Source of the DNA: Nocardioides exalbidus | GTDB taxonomy: Bacteria; Actinomycetota; Actinomycetes; Propionibacteriales; Nocardioidaceae | Assembly: GCF_900105585.1 (NCBI RefSeq) | Contig: NZ_FNRT01000002.1 | Span: forward strand, 992,001 to 1,056,000 | Direction of reading: 5' to 3' | DNA length: 64,000 nucleotides | In this document: one piece after another, positions 52,560 to 62,068 of the stretch | Layout of the letters: every line of letters begins with the position of its first letter | Numbering within the stretch: the first letter of the stretch is position 1 | Position numbers and translations under genes: made by a program | Notes under the pieces: generated by a model | Told to the model about the DNA's origin: nothing | The model's input: only the letters and a program-made list of their open reading frames with translations | Database searches by the model: none

Positions 52560-52676
52560 TCACTTCTGGGTGTCGGTGGCGCGCACCCGGATCCAGCGGC
52601 GCGGGGCGTAGTCCCGGCGCACCTTGTCCTGGCGGTAGCGGATCTCGGCACCCAGGAAGCTGTCGGTGGTGAACAT
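52560..52676 (-). CDS. 38-codon ORF upstream of the LuxR regulator
   Basis: ATG 52676 to TGA 52560, preceded by GAGGAGAAGGAC, one of the clearest ribosome-binding sites in the window. The product opens MFTTDSFLGAEIRYRQDK and is highly basic (RRDYAPRRWIRVR). It ends 44 bases before the LuxR-regulator start, on the same strand. It may be a small basic protein or a translated leader affecting the regulator. No family recognised with certainty. Confidence 0.6.
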   Translation of the reverse strand: MFTTDSFLGAEIRYRQDKVRRDYAPRRWIRVRATDTQK

Positions 52677-52780
52677 GTCCTTCTCCTCTTCGTCGCGGCC
52701 CTTCCTGGGCCGTGAGAAGAGAGTCCGTCCATGAGGTAGCCCCGGACATCGGGCGCGTGCCCTATCTCCGCGTGCCGGGG

Positions 52781-52826
52781 TACCTCAGACGAGGTGCTGT
52801 ACGGCGTACGACACCCGTCTGAGGTA
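52781..52826 (-). terminator. Inverted repeat between hutI and the small ORF
   Basis: TACCTCAGACG (52781-52791) and CGTCTGAGGTA (52816-52826) are perfect complements across a 24-base loop, placed after the hutI stop in the direction of transcription. The block TGAGGTAGCCC(C/G)GG occurs at 52820-52833 and again at 52732-52745, so an operator role (for instance for the LuxR regulator itself) is an alternative to termination. Confidence 0.5.
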
Positions 52827-52853
52827 GCCCGGGGCGGGGTGGTCCAGTGCGGA

Positions 52854-54026
52854 CTACCCCACGACGGGACGGCCGGCCTGCCAGACCCCGGCCACGAGCG
52901 GGACGCCAGGGCGGTAGGCGAGGTGGACGTGGGACGGGGCGTCGAGGAGGACGAGGTCGGCGGCCTTGCCGGGGGCGAGCACGCCGACGTCGTCGCGGTC
53001 GAGCGCCGCGGCACCCGTCGCGGTCGCCGCGTGGAGCGCCTCGGCGGGGCTCATCCGCATCTCCCGGACGGCGAGCGCGATGCAGAGTGCCATCGACGAC
53101 GTGAAGCACGAGCCCGGGTTGCAGTCGCTCGCGAGGGCCACGCGCACGCCGGCGTCGATCAGCCCGCGGGCGTCGGGGTAGGGCTGGCGGGTGGAGAACT
53201 CGACGCCGGGCAGGAGGGTCGCGATCGTCCCTGAGTCCCGGAGGGACTCGACGTCCAGCGGGCTCAGGAAGGTGCAGTGGTCGACCGCCGCGAGGCCCAG
53301 CTCACAGGCGAGCTGCACGCCCTTGCCGTACGTCAGCTGGTTGGCGTGGAGCCGCCCGCGCAGGCCGCTGTCGGCCCCCGCCGCCAGGATGGCGCGTGCC
53401 TGGTCGACGTCGAAGGCGCCGTCCTCGCAGAACACGTCGATCCACCGGGCGTGCGGTGCGGCCGCCGCGAGCATGGGGCCGGTGACGAGCGCGACGTAGT
53501 CCTCGGGGGTGGTGCCGGCGGGGACGACGTGGGCGCCGAGGAACGTGGTCTCGTCGGTGAACTGGGCGGCCACCGCGAGACTGCGTGCCTCGTCGAGGAC
53601 CGACAACCCGTAGCCGCTCTTGATCTCCAGCGAGGTGGTGCCCTGGGCCCGCATCTCGGCGACGAGCCGGGCGACGTGCGACGTGAGCTGTTCGTCGGTG
53701 GCGGCACGGGTCCTCGCGACCGTGGTGCGGATGCCGCCCGCGGTGTAGGGCTCGCCGGTCATCCGCGCCTCGAACTCGGCGCTCCGGTCGCCCGCGAAGA
53801 CGAGGTGGCTGTGGGAGTCGACGAAGCCGGGGATCACCGCTCGCCCGCCGGCGTCGACCTGCACGTCGGCGTCGGGCGCCTCGGCGGCCGGGCCCACCCA
53901 GGCGACGCGGCTGCCCTCGATCACGACGGCGGCGTCGGTGACCAGGCCGAGGAGCCCACCCTGCTGCGCGCGCGCCGGGTCGTTGGTGACCAGCTCGCCG
54001 ATGCCGGTGATGACGGTGGTGCTCAT
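52854..54026 (-). CDS. hutI: Imidazolonepropionase
   Basis: A 390-residue amidohydrolase that opens 4-imidazolone-5-propanoate to N-formimino-L-glutamate in histidine degradation. Metal/substrate motifs: [52 protein letters not shown] and [10 protein letters not shown]. Its start overlaps the hutF stop (ATGA), so it is translated after hutF. hutU and hutH, the preceding steps, are not in the window. Confidence 0.96.
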   Translation of the reverse strand: MSTTVITGIGELVTNDPARAQQGGLLGLVTDAAVVIEGSRVAWVGPAAEAPDADVQVDAGGRAVIPGFVDSHSHLVFAGDRSAEFEARMTGEPYTAGGIRTTVARTRAATDEQLTSHVARLVAEMRAQGTTSLEIKSGYGLSVLDEARSLAVAAQFTDETTFLGAHVVPAGTTPEDYVALVTGPMLAAAAPHARWIDVFCEDGAFDVDQARAILAAGADSGLRGRLHANQLTYGKGVQLACELGLAAVDHCTFLSPLDVESLRDSGTIATLLPGVEFSTRQPYPDARGLIDAGVRVALASDCNPGSCFTSSMALCIALAVREMRMSPAEALHAATATGAAALDRDDVGVLAPGKAADLVLLDAPSHVHLAYRPGVPLVAGVWQAGRPVVG

Positions 54027-55351
54027 CTGCCCTCCCAGGTGCGACTGATGACGTCGTCGAGCTCGCGGCCGATCTCGGCGCGGTCGCCGTCCTGCACGAT
54101 CCAGCGGCCGTCGGCCATGACTCGGCGTACGTCCTCGGCCGCGGCCGCGAAGACGACGGTGCTCTCGTCACGGCCGGTGCCGGCGGTGCGCGCGCTGGCG
54201 GGGTCGAGGACGACGAGGTCGGCGCGCAGGCCGACCGCGATCGCGCCCGCGTCGGGGAAGCCGAGCGACAGGTGGCCGTGGCTCGTCCCCGCGGTCAGCA
54301 GCTCGGCGGCGGTCCAGTGGCCACGCTGCTGCGTCGCCAGCCTCTCGTCGAGCTCGAGCGCACGCATCTCCTCGAACGGGTCGATGACCGCGTGGCTGTC
54401 CGAGCCGAGCGTCAGCGCAGCGCCGGCGTCGTGGAGCGCCCGCGACGGGCCGATGCCGTCACCGAGGTCGCGCTCGGTGGTGGGGCAGAACGACGCGAAC
54501 GCCTCGGCCTGCCCGATCAGCGCGATGTCGTCCGGCACGAGGTGGGTGGCGTGGACGACGCTGGTCATCGGTCCGAGCACCCCGGCGTCGGCGAGCAGCC
54601 GCGTCGGGGTGACGCCGTGGGCCTCCCGGCAGGCGTCGTTCTCCGCGACCTGCTCGGAGAGGTGGACGTGCACCGGCACGCCGCCCTGTGCGTCGTCGAC
54701 GTACTCCCCGAGGACGCGCAGCGCGTCTGGCGGGACTGCGCGCACGGAGTGGGCGGCGAGGCCGACCTGGACCCCGGGGTCGGGGATGCCGTGGAGCGGC
54801 TCCACCCGCTGGAGCCACGCGTCGACCGAGCCGTCGGAGTAGCGCCCCTGCGCGCCCTGCGGCGGAGCCCCGAAGGCCGAGGAGAGGTAGAGCGTGTCGA
54901 GCAGCGTGATCCGGATGCCCGCCTCCCGTGCCGCGTGGACCAGCGCCAGCCCCATCTCGTTGGGGTCGTCGTAGGGCGTGCCGTCGGGCTGGTGGTGGAG
55001 GTAGTGGAACTCCCCGACGGCGGTGATCCCGGCGGCGGCCATCTCGCGGTACGTCGCCCGCGCGAGGGCGAGGTAGGTCTCCGGGTCGAGCCGGGCGGCG
55101 ACGTCGTACATCTGGTCGCGCCAGGTCCAGAACGTGCCGCGCTCGCGCTGGGTGCGGCCGCGCAGCGCGCGGTGGAAGGCGTGGCTGTGGGTGTTGGCCA
55201 GGCCCGGGACGACGAGGCCGCGCACCGGGATTGCCCGCCTCGGGTCGGCGTCGGGGGTGACGGACGTGAAGCGGCCGTCCTCGACCTCGACGAGGACGTC
55301 GTCGCGCACCGCACCGCCGACCCAGGCGCGCTCGAGGAGGTACGCCGTCAT
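54023..55351 (-). CDS. hutF: Formimidoylglutamate deiminase
   Basis: A 442-residue amidohydrolase-superfamily enzyme converting N-formimino-glutamate to N-formyl-glutamate and ammonia. Motifs: [20 protein letters not shown] (metal HxH and family block), [22 protein letters not shown] and [17 protein letters not shown]. The start overlaps the allantoate-amidohydrolase-like stop by four bases and the stop overlaps hutI. HutF presence implies the five-step route ending in a deformylase. Confidence 0.95.
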   Translation of the reverse strand: MTAYLLERAWVGGAVRDDVLVEVEDGRFTSVTPDADPRRAIPVRGLVVPGLANTHSHAFHRALRGRTQRERGTFWTWRDQMYDVAARLDPETYLALARATYREMAAAGITAVGEFHYLHHQPDGTPYDDPNEMGLALVHAAREAGIRITLLDTLYLSSAFGAPPQGAQGRYSDGSVDAWLQRVEPLHGIPDPGVQVGLAAHSVRAVPPDALRVLGEYVDDAQGGVPVHVHLSEQVAENDACREAHGVTPTRLLADAGVLGPMTSVVHATHLVPDDIALIGQAEAFASFCPTTERDLGDGIGPSRALHDAGAALTLGSDSHAVIDPFEEMRALELDERLATQQRGHWTAAELLTAGTSHGHLSLGFPDAGAIAVGLRADLVVLDPASARTAGTGRDESTVVFAAAAEDVRRVMADGRWIVQDGDRAEIGRELDDVISRTWEGR

Positions 55352-56547
55352 GCGCTGTCCCCGGTGCCATCCAGCTCGGCCAGCACGTCGGCGAGCGCCT
55401 CGACGCCGGCCAGGCAGTCGGGCACCTCGGCGTGCTCCTCGGGCGAGTGCGAGACGCCGGTCGGGTTGCGGACGAAGACCATCGCGGTCGGGATGCCCGC
55501 GTCGGAGAGGATCCCGGCGTCGTGGCCCGCCTGGGTCGGGATGACGGGCCAGTCGCCGATCCGGGCGAGGCGAGCGGCGAGGTCGGCGTCGAAGGCGACC
55601 GAGCCCGAGACCGACTCGGCGGTGAGCGTCAACGAGGTGCCGTCCCGCTCCGCGCGGTCGGTCGCCTGGCGCCCGATCGCATCGACCAGCTCGGCGAGGG
55701 CCTCGTCGGAGGAGGCGCGCGCGTCGAGCCAGGCGGTGACCAGCGCGGGCACGGCGTTGGTGCCGTTGGGCTCGACGGCGATCCGGCCGAAGGTGGCGCG
55801 CTGTCCGGCGAGGCGAGCCTGCTTGTTGGCCGCGAGCGCGGTCATCGCGTAGGTCAGCATCGGGTCGTGGCGATCCTCCATGCGCGTGGTGCCGGCGTGG
55901 TTGGCCTGGCCGGAGAAGTCGAAGCGCCACCGGCCGTGCGGCCAGATCTCGCTCGCGAGGCCGACGGCGACGTCACGGTCGACGAGGTCGCGGCCCTGCT
56001 CGACGTGGAGCTCGACGAAGGTGCCCACGCGGGACAGGTCCACGAGTCCGCGCGAGGGATCGAGCCCCGCCCCGGAGATCGCGTCGGCGAGGAAGACGCC
56101 GTCGCGGTCGCGCAGCTCCTTGGCCTGGTCCCACGTCGTCGCACCGGTGGCGAGCCGCGAGCCGAGGCACGCGCGACCGAAGCGTGAGCCCTCCTCCTCG
56201 ACGAACACCCCGACCCCGATCGGTCGCCCCGGCTCGAAGCCGCGCGCCCGGAGGGTGTCGATCGCCGCGAGGGCGGAGACCACGCCCAGCGGACCGTCGT
56301 ACGCCCCACCGTCCAGGACGCTGTCGAGGTGCGAGCCCGTGAGGACGCCGTCGTCCCCGGCTCCCCACCACGCGACCTGGTTGCCGATGCCGTCGGTCTC
56401 GACCGTGAGTCCACGAGCGGCGCACTGCTCCGCGAACCACGCCCGCAGCTCGGACTCGGCCGAGGCCCACGGCTGGCGGTTGTAGCCGCCCGAGGATGCC
56501 GAGCGCCCGACCGGCGCCAGGTCGCGCCACATCCCCTCGAAGCCCAT
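55348..56547 (-). CDS. Allantoate amidohydrolase-like M20 enzyme in the hut operon
   Basis: A 399-residue M20-type amidohydrolase of the allantoate amidohydrolase/N-carbamoyl-amino-acid hydrolase group. Metal motifs: TGSHLDSVLDGGAYDGPLG, VFVEEEGSRFG and LHVEQGRDL, with the late IPTQAGHDAGILSDAG. It is first in a coupled operon with hutF and hutI, as in Streptomyces, and no hutG is seen. It may therefore hydrolyse N-formyl-glutamate rather than allantoate. The ATG at 56547 sits just before the family's RDLAPVGRSASSGGYNR. Confidence 0.9.
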   Translation of the reverse strand: MGFEGMWRDLAPVGRSASSGGYNRQPWASAESELRAWFAEQCAARGLTVETDGIGNQVAWWGAGDDGVLTGSHLDSVLDGGAYDGPLGVVSALAAIDTLRARGFEPGRPIGVGVFVEEEGSRFGRACLGSRLATGATTWDQAKELRDRDGVFLADAISGAGLDPSRGLVDLSRVGTFVELHVEQGRDLVDRDVAVGLASEIWPHGRWRFDFSGQANHAGTTRMEDRHDPMLTYAMTALAANKQARLAGQRATFGRIAVEPNGTNAVPALVTAWLDARASSDEALAELVDAIGRQATDRAERDGTSLTLTAESVSGSVAFDADLAARLARIGDWPVIPTQAGHDAGILSDAGIPTAMVFVRNPTGVSHSPEEHAEVPDCLAGVEALADVLAELDGTGDSA

Positions 56548-56882
56548 GGCGCCAGTCCATCGGGTGCGGCCACACCGGTCAACGAGCCGGGTCGGCGAGG
56601 CGTCTCGGATCTGAGACGTGCTGTCTGGCGCCTCCGCTTCGCTCCGGCGCGTGTCCGCGGCGCCGGAGGCCCGCTCGTGCCTCCTCGTTGCCGCGCCGCT
56701 CCCCCGCAACGCTTCACCCCACGAGCTTCTGACTCCTCCGCTCCGCTCCCCCGTCACAAGCGCGCGGGGACCCCAAGCGCCGCTCCTCCGCGACACAGCC
56801 CTCGTCGTTACTTCACGGGCGCGCCGCGGACGAAACCCCTCACAGCGGTCCTCCGGGTCGTCACTGGTGAGAACCTGCACGC
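56548..56882. other. Divergent intergenic region, 335 bp, no gene seen
   Basis: This lies between the hut operon and the nitroreductase operon. It contains CCTCCGCTTCGCTCCGG-like strings repeated loosely and a small palindrome CGTCTC/GAGACG at 56601-56618, close to the hut start and a possible operator. It may be a degenerate remnant of repeat sequence. No supported small ORF was found. Confidence 0.5.
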
Positions 56883-57497
56883 ATGGAGTTCCAGGAGGTC
56901 GTCCGCCGCCGCCGCATGGTCCGCCGCTACGCCGACGAGCCGGTCGACCCGGCCGTCGTCGACCGGATGCTCGAGCACGCGCAGCGCGCGCCCAACGCGG
57001 GCTTCACGCAGGGGTGGGCGTTCCTGGTGCTGGACACCCCCGAGGACGTCGCGCGGTTCTGGGAGTCGACCGGCGCCGACCCCGACACCCACAACGCCTG
57101 GCTCGACGGGATGCGCACCGCACCCGTCGTGATCGTGCCGCTGGCGAGCAAGGACGCCTACCTCGAGAGGTACGCCGAGGAGGACAAGGGCTGGACCGAC
57201 CGTCGCGACGACCGGTGGCCGGTCCCCTACTGGTACGTCGACACCGGGATGGCGGCTCTCCTCATCCTCCAGACGGCCGTCGACGAGGGGCTCGGTGCCT
57301 GCTTCTTCGGCATCCCCGCGCAGCACACCGACTCGTTCCGCGAGGCCTTCGCGATCCCGGCCGACCACAAGCCGGTCGGCGCGATCACGGTCGGCCACCG
57401 GGTCGCCGACAGCGGCGCCCAGGGGTCACCGTCGCGCCGTGAGCGGCGTACGAATGTGGTCCACCGGGGGCGATGGGGCACTACGGTCACCCCATGA
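56883..57497 (+). CDS. Nitroreductase family protein
   Basis: A 204-residue FMN-dependent reductase fold. EFQEVVRRRRMVRRYADEPV is the N-terminal FMN-phosphate block, QRAPNAGFTQGWAFLV the second, and ALLILQTAVDEGLGACFFG the third. It probably reduces nitro, quinone or enone compounds with NAD(P)H; the substrate is unknown. The stop overlaps the start of the M20 gene (ATGA). The Arg-rich C-terminal tail is longer than usual. Confidence 0.9.
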   Translation: MEFQEVVRRRRMVRRYADEPVDPAVVDRMLEHAQRAPNAGFTQGWAFLVLDTPEDVARFWESTGADPDTHNAWLDGMRTAPVVIVPLASKDAYLERYAEEDKGWTDRRDDRWPVPYWYVDTGMAALLILQTAVDEGLGACFFGIPAQHTDSFREAFAIPADHKPVGAITVGHRVADSGAQGSPSRRERRTNVVHRGRWGTTVTP

Positions 57498-58852
57498 CCG
57501 ACCGCCCGACGCCCCGCGTGGTCTCCGCCCTGCAGGCGCTCGTCCGCATCCCGACCGTCTCCGACCGAGACCCGTCGCGGGTCGACGCCGACGCGTTCGA
57601 CCGGCTGCTGACGGAGCTCGCGACGCAGTTCCCGCTGCTCCACGAGCGGCTCGACCTGACGCGGGTCGGGTCGCACGGCCTCCTCTTCCGCTGGGCCGGC
57701 GCGAGCAGCGAGCGCCCGGTCGTGCTGATGGCGCACCTCGACGTCGTACCCGTCGACGGCGAGGCGCCGTGGCAGCACGACCCGTTCGGCGGCGAGATCC
57801 ACGACTCCGAGGTCGGGCCGGCGATCTGGGGCCGCGGGACCCTGGACGACAAGGGTTGCGTGGCCGGGATCTGCGAGGCCGTCGAATCGTTGCTCGAGGC
57901 CGGGCACGTGCCCGCGCAGGACGTGTGGCTGTCGTTCGGCTGCGACGAGGAGGTCAGTGGCACTGCTGCCCCCGAGGCCGTCGAGGTGCTGCGCGAGCGC
58001 GGCGTCACGCCGTGGCTGGTGCTCGACGAGGGCGGCGCGATCGCAGGCGGCGCCTTCCCCGGCGTGAAGGCGCCGCTCGGCGTGATCGGCGTGACCGAGA
58101 AGGGCACGACGTCGCTGGAGCTGGTGGCCGAGGGACGCGGGGGTCACGCCTCCACCCCGGCCCGCAACGGCCCGACCGCGCGACTCGCCCGCGCGATCCT
58201 CGACGTCGAGAAGGCGCCGTTCCCCGCGTCGGCCCCGGCGCCGACCCTGGAGCTGATGCGCCGGCTCGCGCCGCACGTCCCGCTCCCCCTGCGCCCGGTC
58301 CTCAAGCCGCTCCTCGGCAACGCCGACAGGCTCGCGCCCGTGGTCACCCGCGCGCTGCTCGCCGCCGGCCCGGAGGCGGCCGCCATGACGCGTACGACCG
58401 TCGCGACCACCACGCTCAGCGGCTCGCCCGCCCTCAACGTGATCGCCTCGACCGCGAAGGCGGGGCTCAACATCCGGGTGATGGTGGGCGACACCGTGGC
58501 GGGCGTGGTCGAGCACGTGCGCAAGGCAGTGGGTGACGACTCGATCCGGATCGACGTCGTCGAGTCGGGCGAACCGTCGCCGATCTCGCCGATGGACGAG
58601 CCCTTCGAGCTGCTCGAGGCCTGCATCACCGCGGTCTTCCCGGAAGCCGTGCCGGCGCCCTACGTGATGATGGCGGCCACCGACTCGCGGCACTTCACCG
58701 CGATCAGCGAGCACGTCTACCGCTTCGCCCCGTTCCGGATGACCAAGGCCCAGCGCCAGGCGATCCACTCCTACGACGAGCACATCGGCGTCGCCGACCT
58801 CGTCGACGGAGCCCGCTGGTACGCCCTGCTGATCGAGAGGCTCCCCGCATGA
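57494..58852 (+). CDS. M20 family metallopeptidase (carboxypeptidase/deacylase type)
   Basis: A 452-residue dizinc hydrolase. LMAHLDVVPVDG (metal His and catalytic Asp), WGRGTLDDKGCVAG (bridging Asp), GCDEEVSGTAAPEA (catalytic and metal Glu) and the late ATDSRHFTAISEHVYRF (metal His) give the full M20 set. Dimerisation segment in the middle. The ATG at 57494 lies inside the nitroreductase stop. Substrate unknown; di- or tripeptides or N-acyl amino acids are typical. Confidence 0.92.
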   Translation: MTDRPTPRVVSALQALVRIPTVSDRDPSRVDADAFDRLLTELATQFPLLHERLDLTRVGSHGLLFRWAGASSERPVVLMAHLDVVPVDGEAPWQHDPFGGEIHDSEVGPAIWGRGTLDDKGCVAGICEAVESLLEAGHVPAQDVWLSFGCDEEVSGTAAPEAVEVLRERGVTPWLVLDEGGAIAGGAFPGVKAPLGVIGVTEKGTTSLELVAEGRGGHASTPARNGPTARLARAILDVEKAPFPASAPAPTLELMRRLAPHVPLPLRPVLKPLLGNADRLAPVVTRALLAAGPEAAAMTRTTVATTTLSGSPALNVIASTAKAGLNIRVMVGDTVAGVVEHVRKAVGDDSIRIDVVESGEPSPISPMDEPFELLEACITAVFPEAVPAPYVMMAATDSRHFTAISEHVYRFAPFRMTKAQRQAIHSYDEHIGVADLVDGARWYALLIERLPA

Positions 58853-60324
58853 GCGCCACGTCCCCGGCCCCGGTCGCGCAGTCCGCGGTCAAGGGTCTCG
58901 CCGCGATCGTCGGCTTCCTGGTGCTGGTGGAGTTCGCCAGCGGCATCCTGCAGGGCTACTACACGCCGATCTACCCGCAGATCGCCGAGCACCTGTCGAT
59001 CCACGAGGGCGACATCAACTGGTTCGAGGCCGCGCAGCTGATCGTCAGCGCGCTCTGCATCCCGCTGCTCGCGCGGCTCGGCGACCTGATCGGGCACAAG
59101 AAGGTGCTGCTGATCTCGACCGCGGTCACGGCCGTCGGCTCGTGGTGGCTGGCGTTCGCGCCCGGCTTCACCACCTTCCTCGTCGGCTGGGCGATCCAGG
59201 GTGCGTACGTCGTCTGGCTCCCGCTGGAGATCGCGATCATCCACCGCCGGACGAGGTCGTCCGGCCGCCAGGAGCTGCTGACCCGGCGCGGTGCCGCGAT
59301 CCTCGTCGGCTCCCTCGAGCTGGCCGTGATCATCGGCGCGCTGACCAGCGGCCTGCTCGTCGACTCCCTCGACATGAACGTCCTGCTCGCCATGCCCGCC
59401 GTCGTCGTCACGGCCGTCTTCTTCGTGATCCTGGCCGGCATCGAGCAGGCGCCCGGAGACGACACCGGCGGCGGCATCGACTCCACCGGGCTCGCGCTCG
59501 TCACGGTCGCGCTCGGCGTGCTGATGGGCGGACTGGTCTGGCTCCGCCTCGACGGCGGCGGCAGCCTGCTCGGCTGGCTGACGATCGTGGTCTCGTTCGG
59601 CGTCTTCGTGGCCTTCTGGCGCTTCGAGGCCCGCCACCCCGAACCGATCGTGGACGTGAAGCTGTTCTCCAGCTCCGCCCAGTGGCCGGTGCAGCTGACC
59701 GCCTTCCTCTTCGGCGTGCCGGTCCTCGGCGGCCAGATCCCGCTGTCCACCTACGCCCAGGCCGACCCGGCCGTCCGCGGCTACGGCCTCGGAGCGGACT
59801 CGGCCTTCATCTCGACGCTCATCGGGTTGTACGTCGTCACGCTGGCGATCGGCGCCTTCACCCTCCCGCTCACGACGCGGCTGCTGGGCGGCGTACGTCG
59901 CGCCCTCGTCGTCGCCTGTTGCCTCGTCGGCGTCGGCTACCTGCTGTGGCTGCCGTTCCACGACCACACCTGGCAGGCCCTCATCAACATGGGCATCGCC
60001 GGCCTCGGCTCGGGCGCGCTCGTCGCGGCCCTGCCTGCCGCCGCGGCCGCCGCCGCACCGCCCGAGCGCACCGGCATCGCGACCGGCATGACCAACGGCA
60101 CCAAGACCGTCGGCGGTGCCATCGCCTCCGCGATCTTCGCCATCGCGCTCACCGCCACCGGCTCCCTCGACGCCACCGCCGAGAAGGTCGCCCCGCTCAG
60201 CGGCTACCTCACCGTCTGGGCCGTCTGCGCCGGCGCGTCCTTCCTCGCCGCCCTCGCGCTGCTGGCTGCGCCGAAGCACGCGTTCAGCGACACGCCCGCC
60301 TCCTCCGGAGTGATCCCCGGCTGA
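58849..60324 (+). CDS. MFS transporter (drug/multidrug efflux, 14-helix-like)
   Basis: 491 residues with about 14 predicted helices. ARLGDLIGHKKVLLIS is the motif A loop between helices 2 and 3. The length and helix count fit the DHA2 type. GTGIATGM-like motif C is present as ERTGIATGMTNGTKTVGGAI. It is translationally coupled to the M20 gene (ATGA), so it may export a product or substrate of the two enzymes. Confidence 0.9.
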   Translation: MSATSPAPVAQSAVKGLAAIVGFLVLVEFASGILQGYYTPIYPQIAEHLSIHEGDINWFEAAQLIVSALCIPLLARLGDLIGHKKVLLISTAVTAVGSWWLAFAPGFTTFLVGWAIQGAYVVWLPLEIAIIHRRTRSSGRQELLTRRGAAILVGSLELAVIIGALTSGLLVDSLDMNVLLAMPAVVVTAVFFVILAGIEQAPGDDTGGGIDSTGLALVTVALGVLMGGLVWLRLDGGGSLLGWLTIVVSFGVFVAFWRFEARHPEPIVDVKLFSSSAQWPVQLTAFLFGVPVLGGQIPLSTYAQADPAVRGYGLGADSAFISTLIGLYVVTLAIGAFTLPLTTRLLGGVRRALVVACCLVGVGYLLWLPFHDHTWQALINMGIAGLGSGALVAALPAAAAAAAPPERTGIATGMTNGTKTVGGAIASAIFAIALTATGSLDATAEKVAPLSGYLTVWAVCAGASFLAALALLAAPKHAFSDTPASSGVIPG

Positions 60325-60371
60325 CCGGGGATCACTGAACATGTCGGCCCGTGCAAGGCCTGACATGTTCA
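60310..60371. terminator. Two adjacent perfect hairpins between convergent genes
   Basis: GTGATCCCCGG (60310-60320) and CCGGGGATCAC (60325-60335) with the loop CTGA, which includes the MFS stop TGA. Immediately after, TGAACATGTC (60336-60345) pairs with GACATGTTCA (60362-60371). The second stem overlaps the end of the minus-strand gene. It is a bidirectional terminator for both genes. Confidence 0.85.
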
Positions 60372-61004
60372 GGAAGAGCCTGACAACCCCTGCTCCAGCC
60401 GGCCGATCCCCGGCCCGGACAGGTCCCCGAGCGCCTGACCCCGACCGGAGACGACCATCAGGAGCGAGACCAGCGGTCCGCTGACCTCGACGCCGTCGCC
60501 GTACGACAGGTCCGCATCGGTCGCGACCAGGCGCAGCCCGGCGACGCGCTGCTTGCCGCCGCCGAGCCCGACCGAGGTCCGGAGCTGGTGGGCGAGAGCC
60601 CGCTCGACGGTCTCCGACGGGTAGTCGCGGACGAGGCCGAGCGGGCGGCGGACGTCCTCGCCGTGCACGACCTCCTCGACCAGCCGGCTGTCGAGCGGCG
60701 CGGGCGGGGTCGTCGTACGCCCCACCACCTCGCGCAGCCGACCGAGCGTCTCGGCGGGCGTCGCTCCCTTCCACCGCGCGACGCCCTGGTCGTTCTGCCG
60801 GTCGAAGTCGAAGCGCGCCCGGGCCATCGCGAGCACGATCCCGATCCGGGTCGTGCGGGCGTTGTCGACGAGGTGGGCCGCCACGTCGTGGACGGTCCAG
60901 CCGCCGCACCACGAGGGCGCCTCCCACTGCTCGTCGGTCAACCCGGCCAGGTCGTCGGCCAGCGCCTCGCGCTCGGCGCGCACCAGCTCCCACACGTCGG
61001 TCAT
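60369..61004 (-). CDS. DinB/maleylpyruvate-isomerase-fold (mycothiol-dependent-type) protein
   Basis: A 211-residue four-helix protein of the DinB_2/MDMPI N-terminal fold. Metal-binding His candidates lie in VHDVAAHLVDNART and EEVVHGEDVRRP. Members include mycothiol-dependent isomerases and S-transferases in actinobacteria. Substrate unknown. A second, divergent member follows upstream at 61037-61711. Confidence 0.85.
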   Translation of the reverse strand: MTDVWELVRAEREALADDLAGLTDEQWEAPSWCGGWTVHDVAAHLVDNARTTRIGIVLAMARARFDFDRQNDQGVARWKGATPAETLGRLREVVGRTTTPPAPLDSRLVEEVVHGEDVRRPLGLVRDYPSETVERALAHQLRTSVGLGGGKQRVAGLRLVATDADLSYGDGVEVSGPLVSLLMVVSGRGQALGDLSGPGIGRLEQGLSGSS

Positions 61005-61036
61005 GGCGCCACCCTGTCAGCCGACCCCGACAGTGC

Positions 61037-61711
61037 TCAGGGAGTGACCGGCCCCGCGAGCAGCTCGGCGGTCCTCGGGTCGAGGTCGGCGGTGGGCGCG
61101 CGGTGCCAGAGCAGGCGCAGCAGGACCTCGGCACGGTCGCGTACGACCTGCGCACCCCGCCCGGTGCCGAGCAGCACGTCAGCGTCGACGTCCGTGGGCG
61201 CGAGCAGGACGGCCATCGGGAGTGGCGCGATGCGGCCGAGCCGCACCTGACGGGGATACATCACCTCGACGACCTCGAGCACGCCGTCCCACGCCAGCGC
61301 GGGATCGATCGGCGAGACCGCGCCGAGCGCCTCCTCCGCGTCCCACGTGTGCATCACCGTCTCGTGCACCTGGCGCCGTCGCCAGAAGCCGGCCGTGCGG
61401 TCGTTCTTGTCGAGGGTCCACGCGGGCGCCTCGGGAGGGATCGCGGCCAGCACGTCGACCAGGTCGGACGCGTGGCGCCGGTACCACGCCGCGAGGTCCG
61501 ACCCGGGCGGCACCGGCTCGGCCTCGAACTCGGGGTTGCCGTCGACGACCGCGTGGGCGGCCCACTGGTGGACGCCACCGAGGTGGTCGACCAGGTCGTG
61601 GAGGCTCCACTCCGGGCACCACGAGATCCGGGCAGCCGGGTCGGCGCCGTCGATGACCGCAGCGAAGCGGTCGGTGCTCCGGCGCAGGAGCGTCAGCCAG
61701 TCGTGCGTCAT
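61037..61711 (-). CDS. Maleylpyruvate isomerase N-terminal-domain protein
   Basis: A 224-residue protein of the same superfamily as its neighbour but with a C-terminal extension of about 80 residues. WCPEWSLHDLVDHLGGVHQW and RRQVHETVMHTWDAEEALG hold the likely metal His set. The length and second domain match TIGR03083/TIGR03086-type proteins. Function unknown. Confidence 0.87.
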   Translation of the reverse strand: MTHDWLTLLRRSTDRFAAVIDGADPAARISWCPEWSLHDLVDHLGGVHQWAAHAVVDGNPEFEAEPVPPGSDLAAWYRRHASDLVDVLAAIPPEAPAWTLDKNDRTAGFWRRRQVHETVMHTWDAEEALGAVSPIDPALAWDGVLEVVEVMYPRQVRLGRIAPLPMAVLLAPTDVDADVLLGTGRGAQVVRDRAEVLLRLLWHRAPTADLDPRTAELLAGPVTP

Positions 61712-61728
61712 GCAGCAGAACCTAGAGG

Positions 61729-61980
61729 TCAGCGCGCGAGGTGCGGCGAGTTGGCCGCGGCGACGAGACTGGTCTGGCTCGGCATCACGAACCAGAGGAT
61801 CGGGTAGACCAGGAACTGGCTGCCGGGGATGACGACGAGGCTGATCAGGAAGAGCAGCCGGGTCACCCACGGGCCCAGGCCGAGGCGGCGGCCGACGCCG
61901 GCGCACACACCACCGAGGATCCCTCGGTCGGCGGAGCGGACGAGGCCCTGACGGGCGAAGAAGGCACGAATGTTGTCCAT
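61729..61980 (-). CDS. PspC domain membrane protein
   Basis: An 83-residue protein. SADRGILGGVCAGVGRRLGL is the PspC signature, followed by a transmembrane helix (TRLLFLISLVVIPGSQF) and a short second hydrophobic span. PspC proteins sense or respond to envelope stress. The ATG at 61980 is well placed; an in-frame start at 62016 has little support. Confidence 0.92.
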   Translation of the reverse strand: MDNIRAFFARQGLVRSADRGILGGVCAGVGRRLGLGPWVTRLLFLISLVVIPGSQFLVYPILWFVMPSQTSLVAAANSPHLAR

Positions 61981-62068
61981 GCCTCCAGCGTGCGCGACGA
62001 CCGGTCGCCACACCATCCGGATCGACCCCGGACCGACCCCGGCCCGACCCCGAGAGCCGGGCGTCGGC

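Noticed and set aside
57400..57497. Nitroreductase C-terminal tail as a separate small ORF
   Set aside because: It is the continuous in-frame end of the nitroreductase gene and overlaps the next start; no independent ribosome-binding site was seen.
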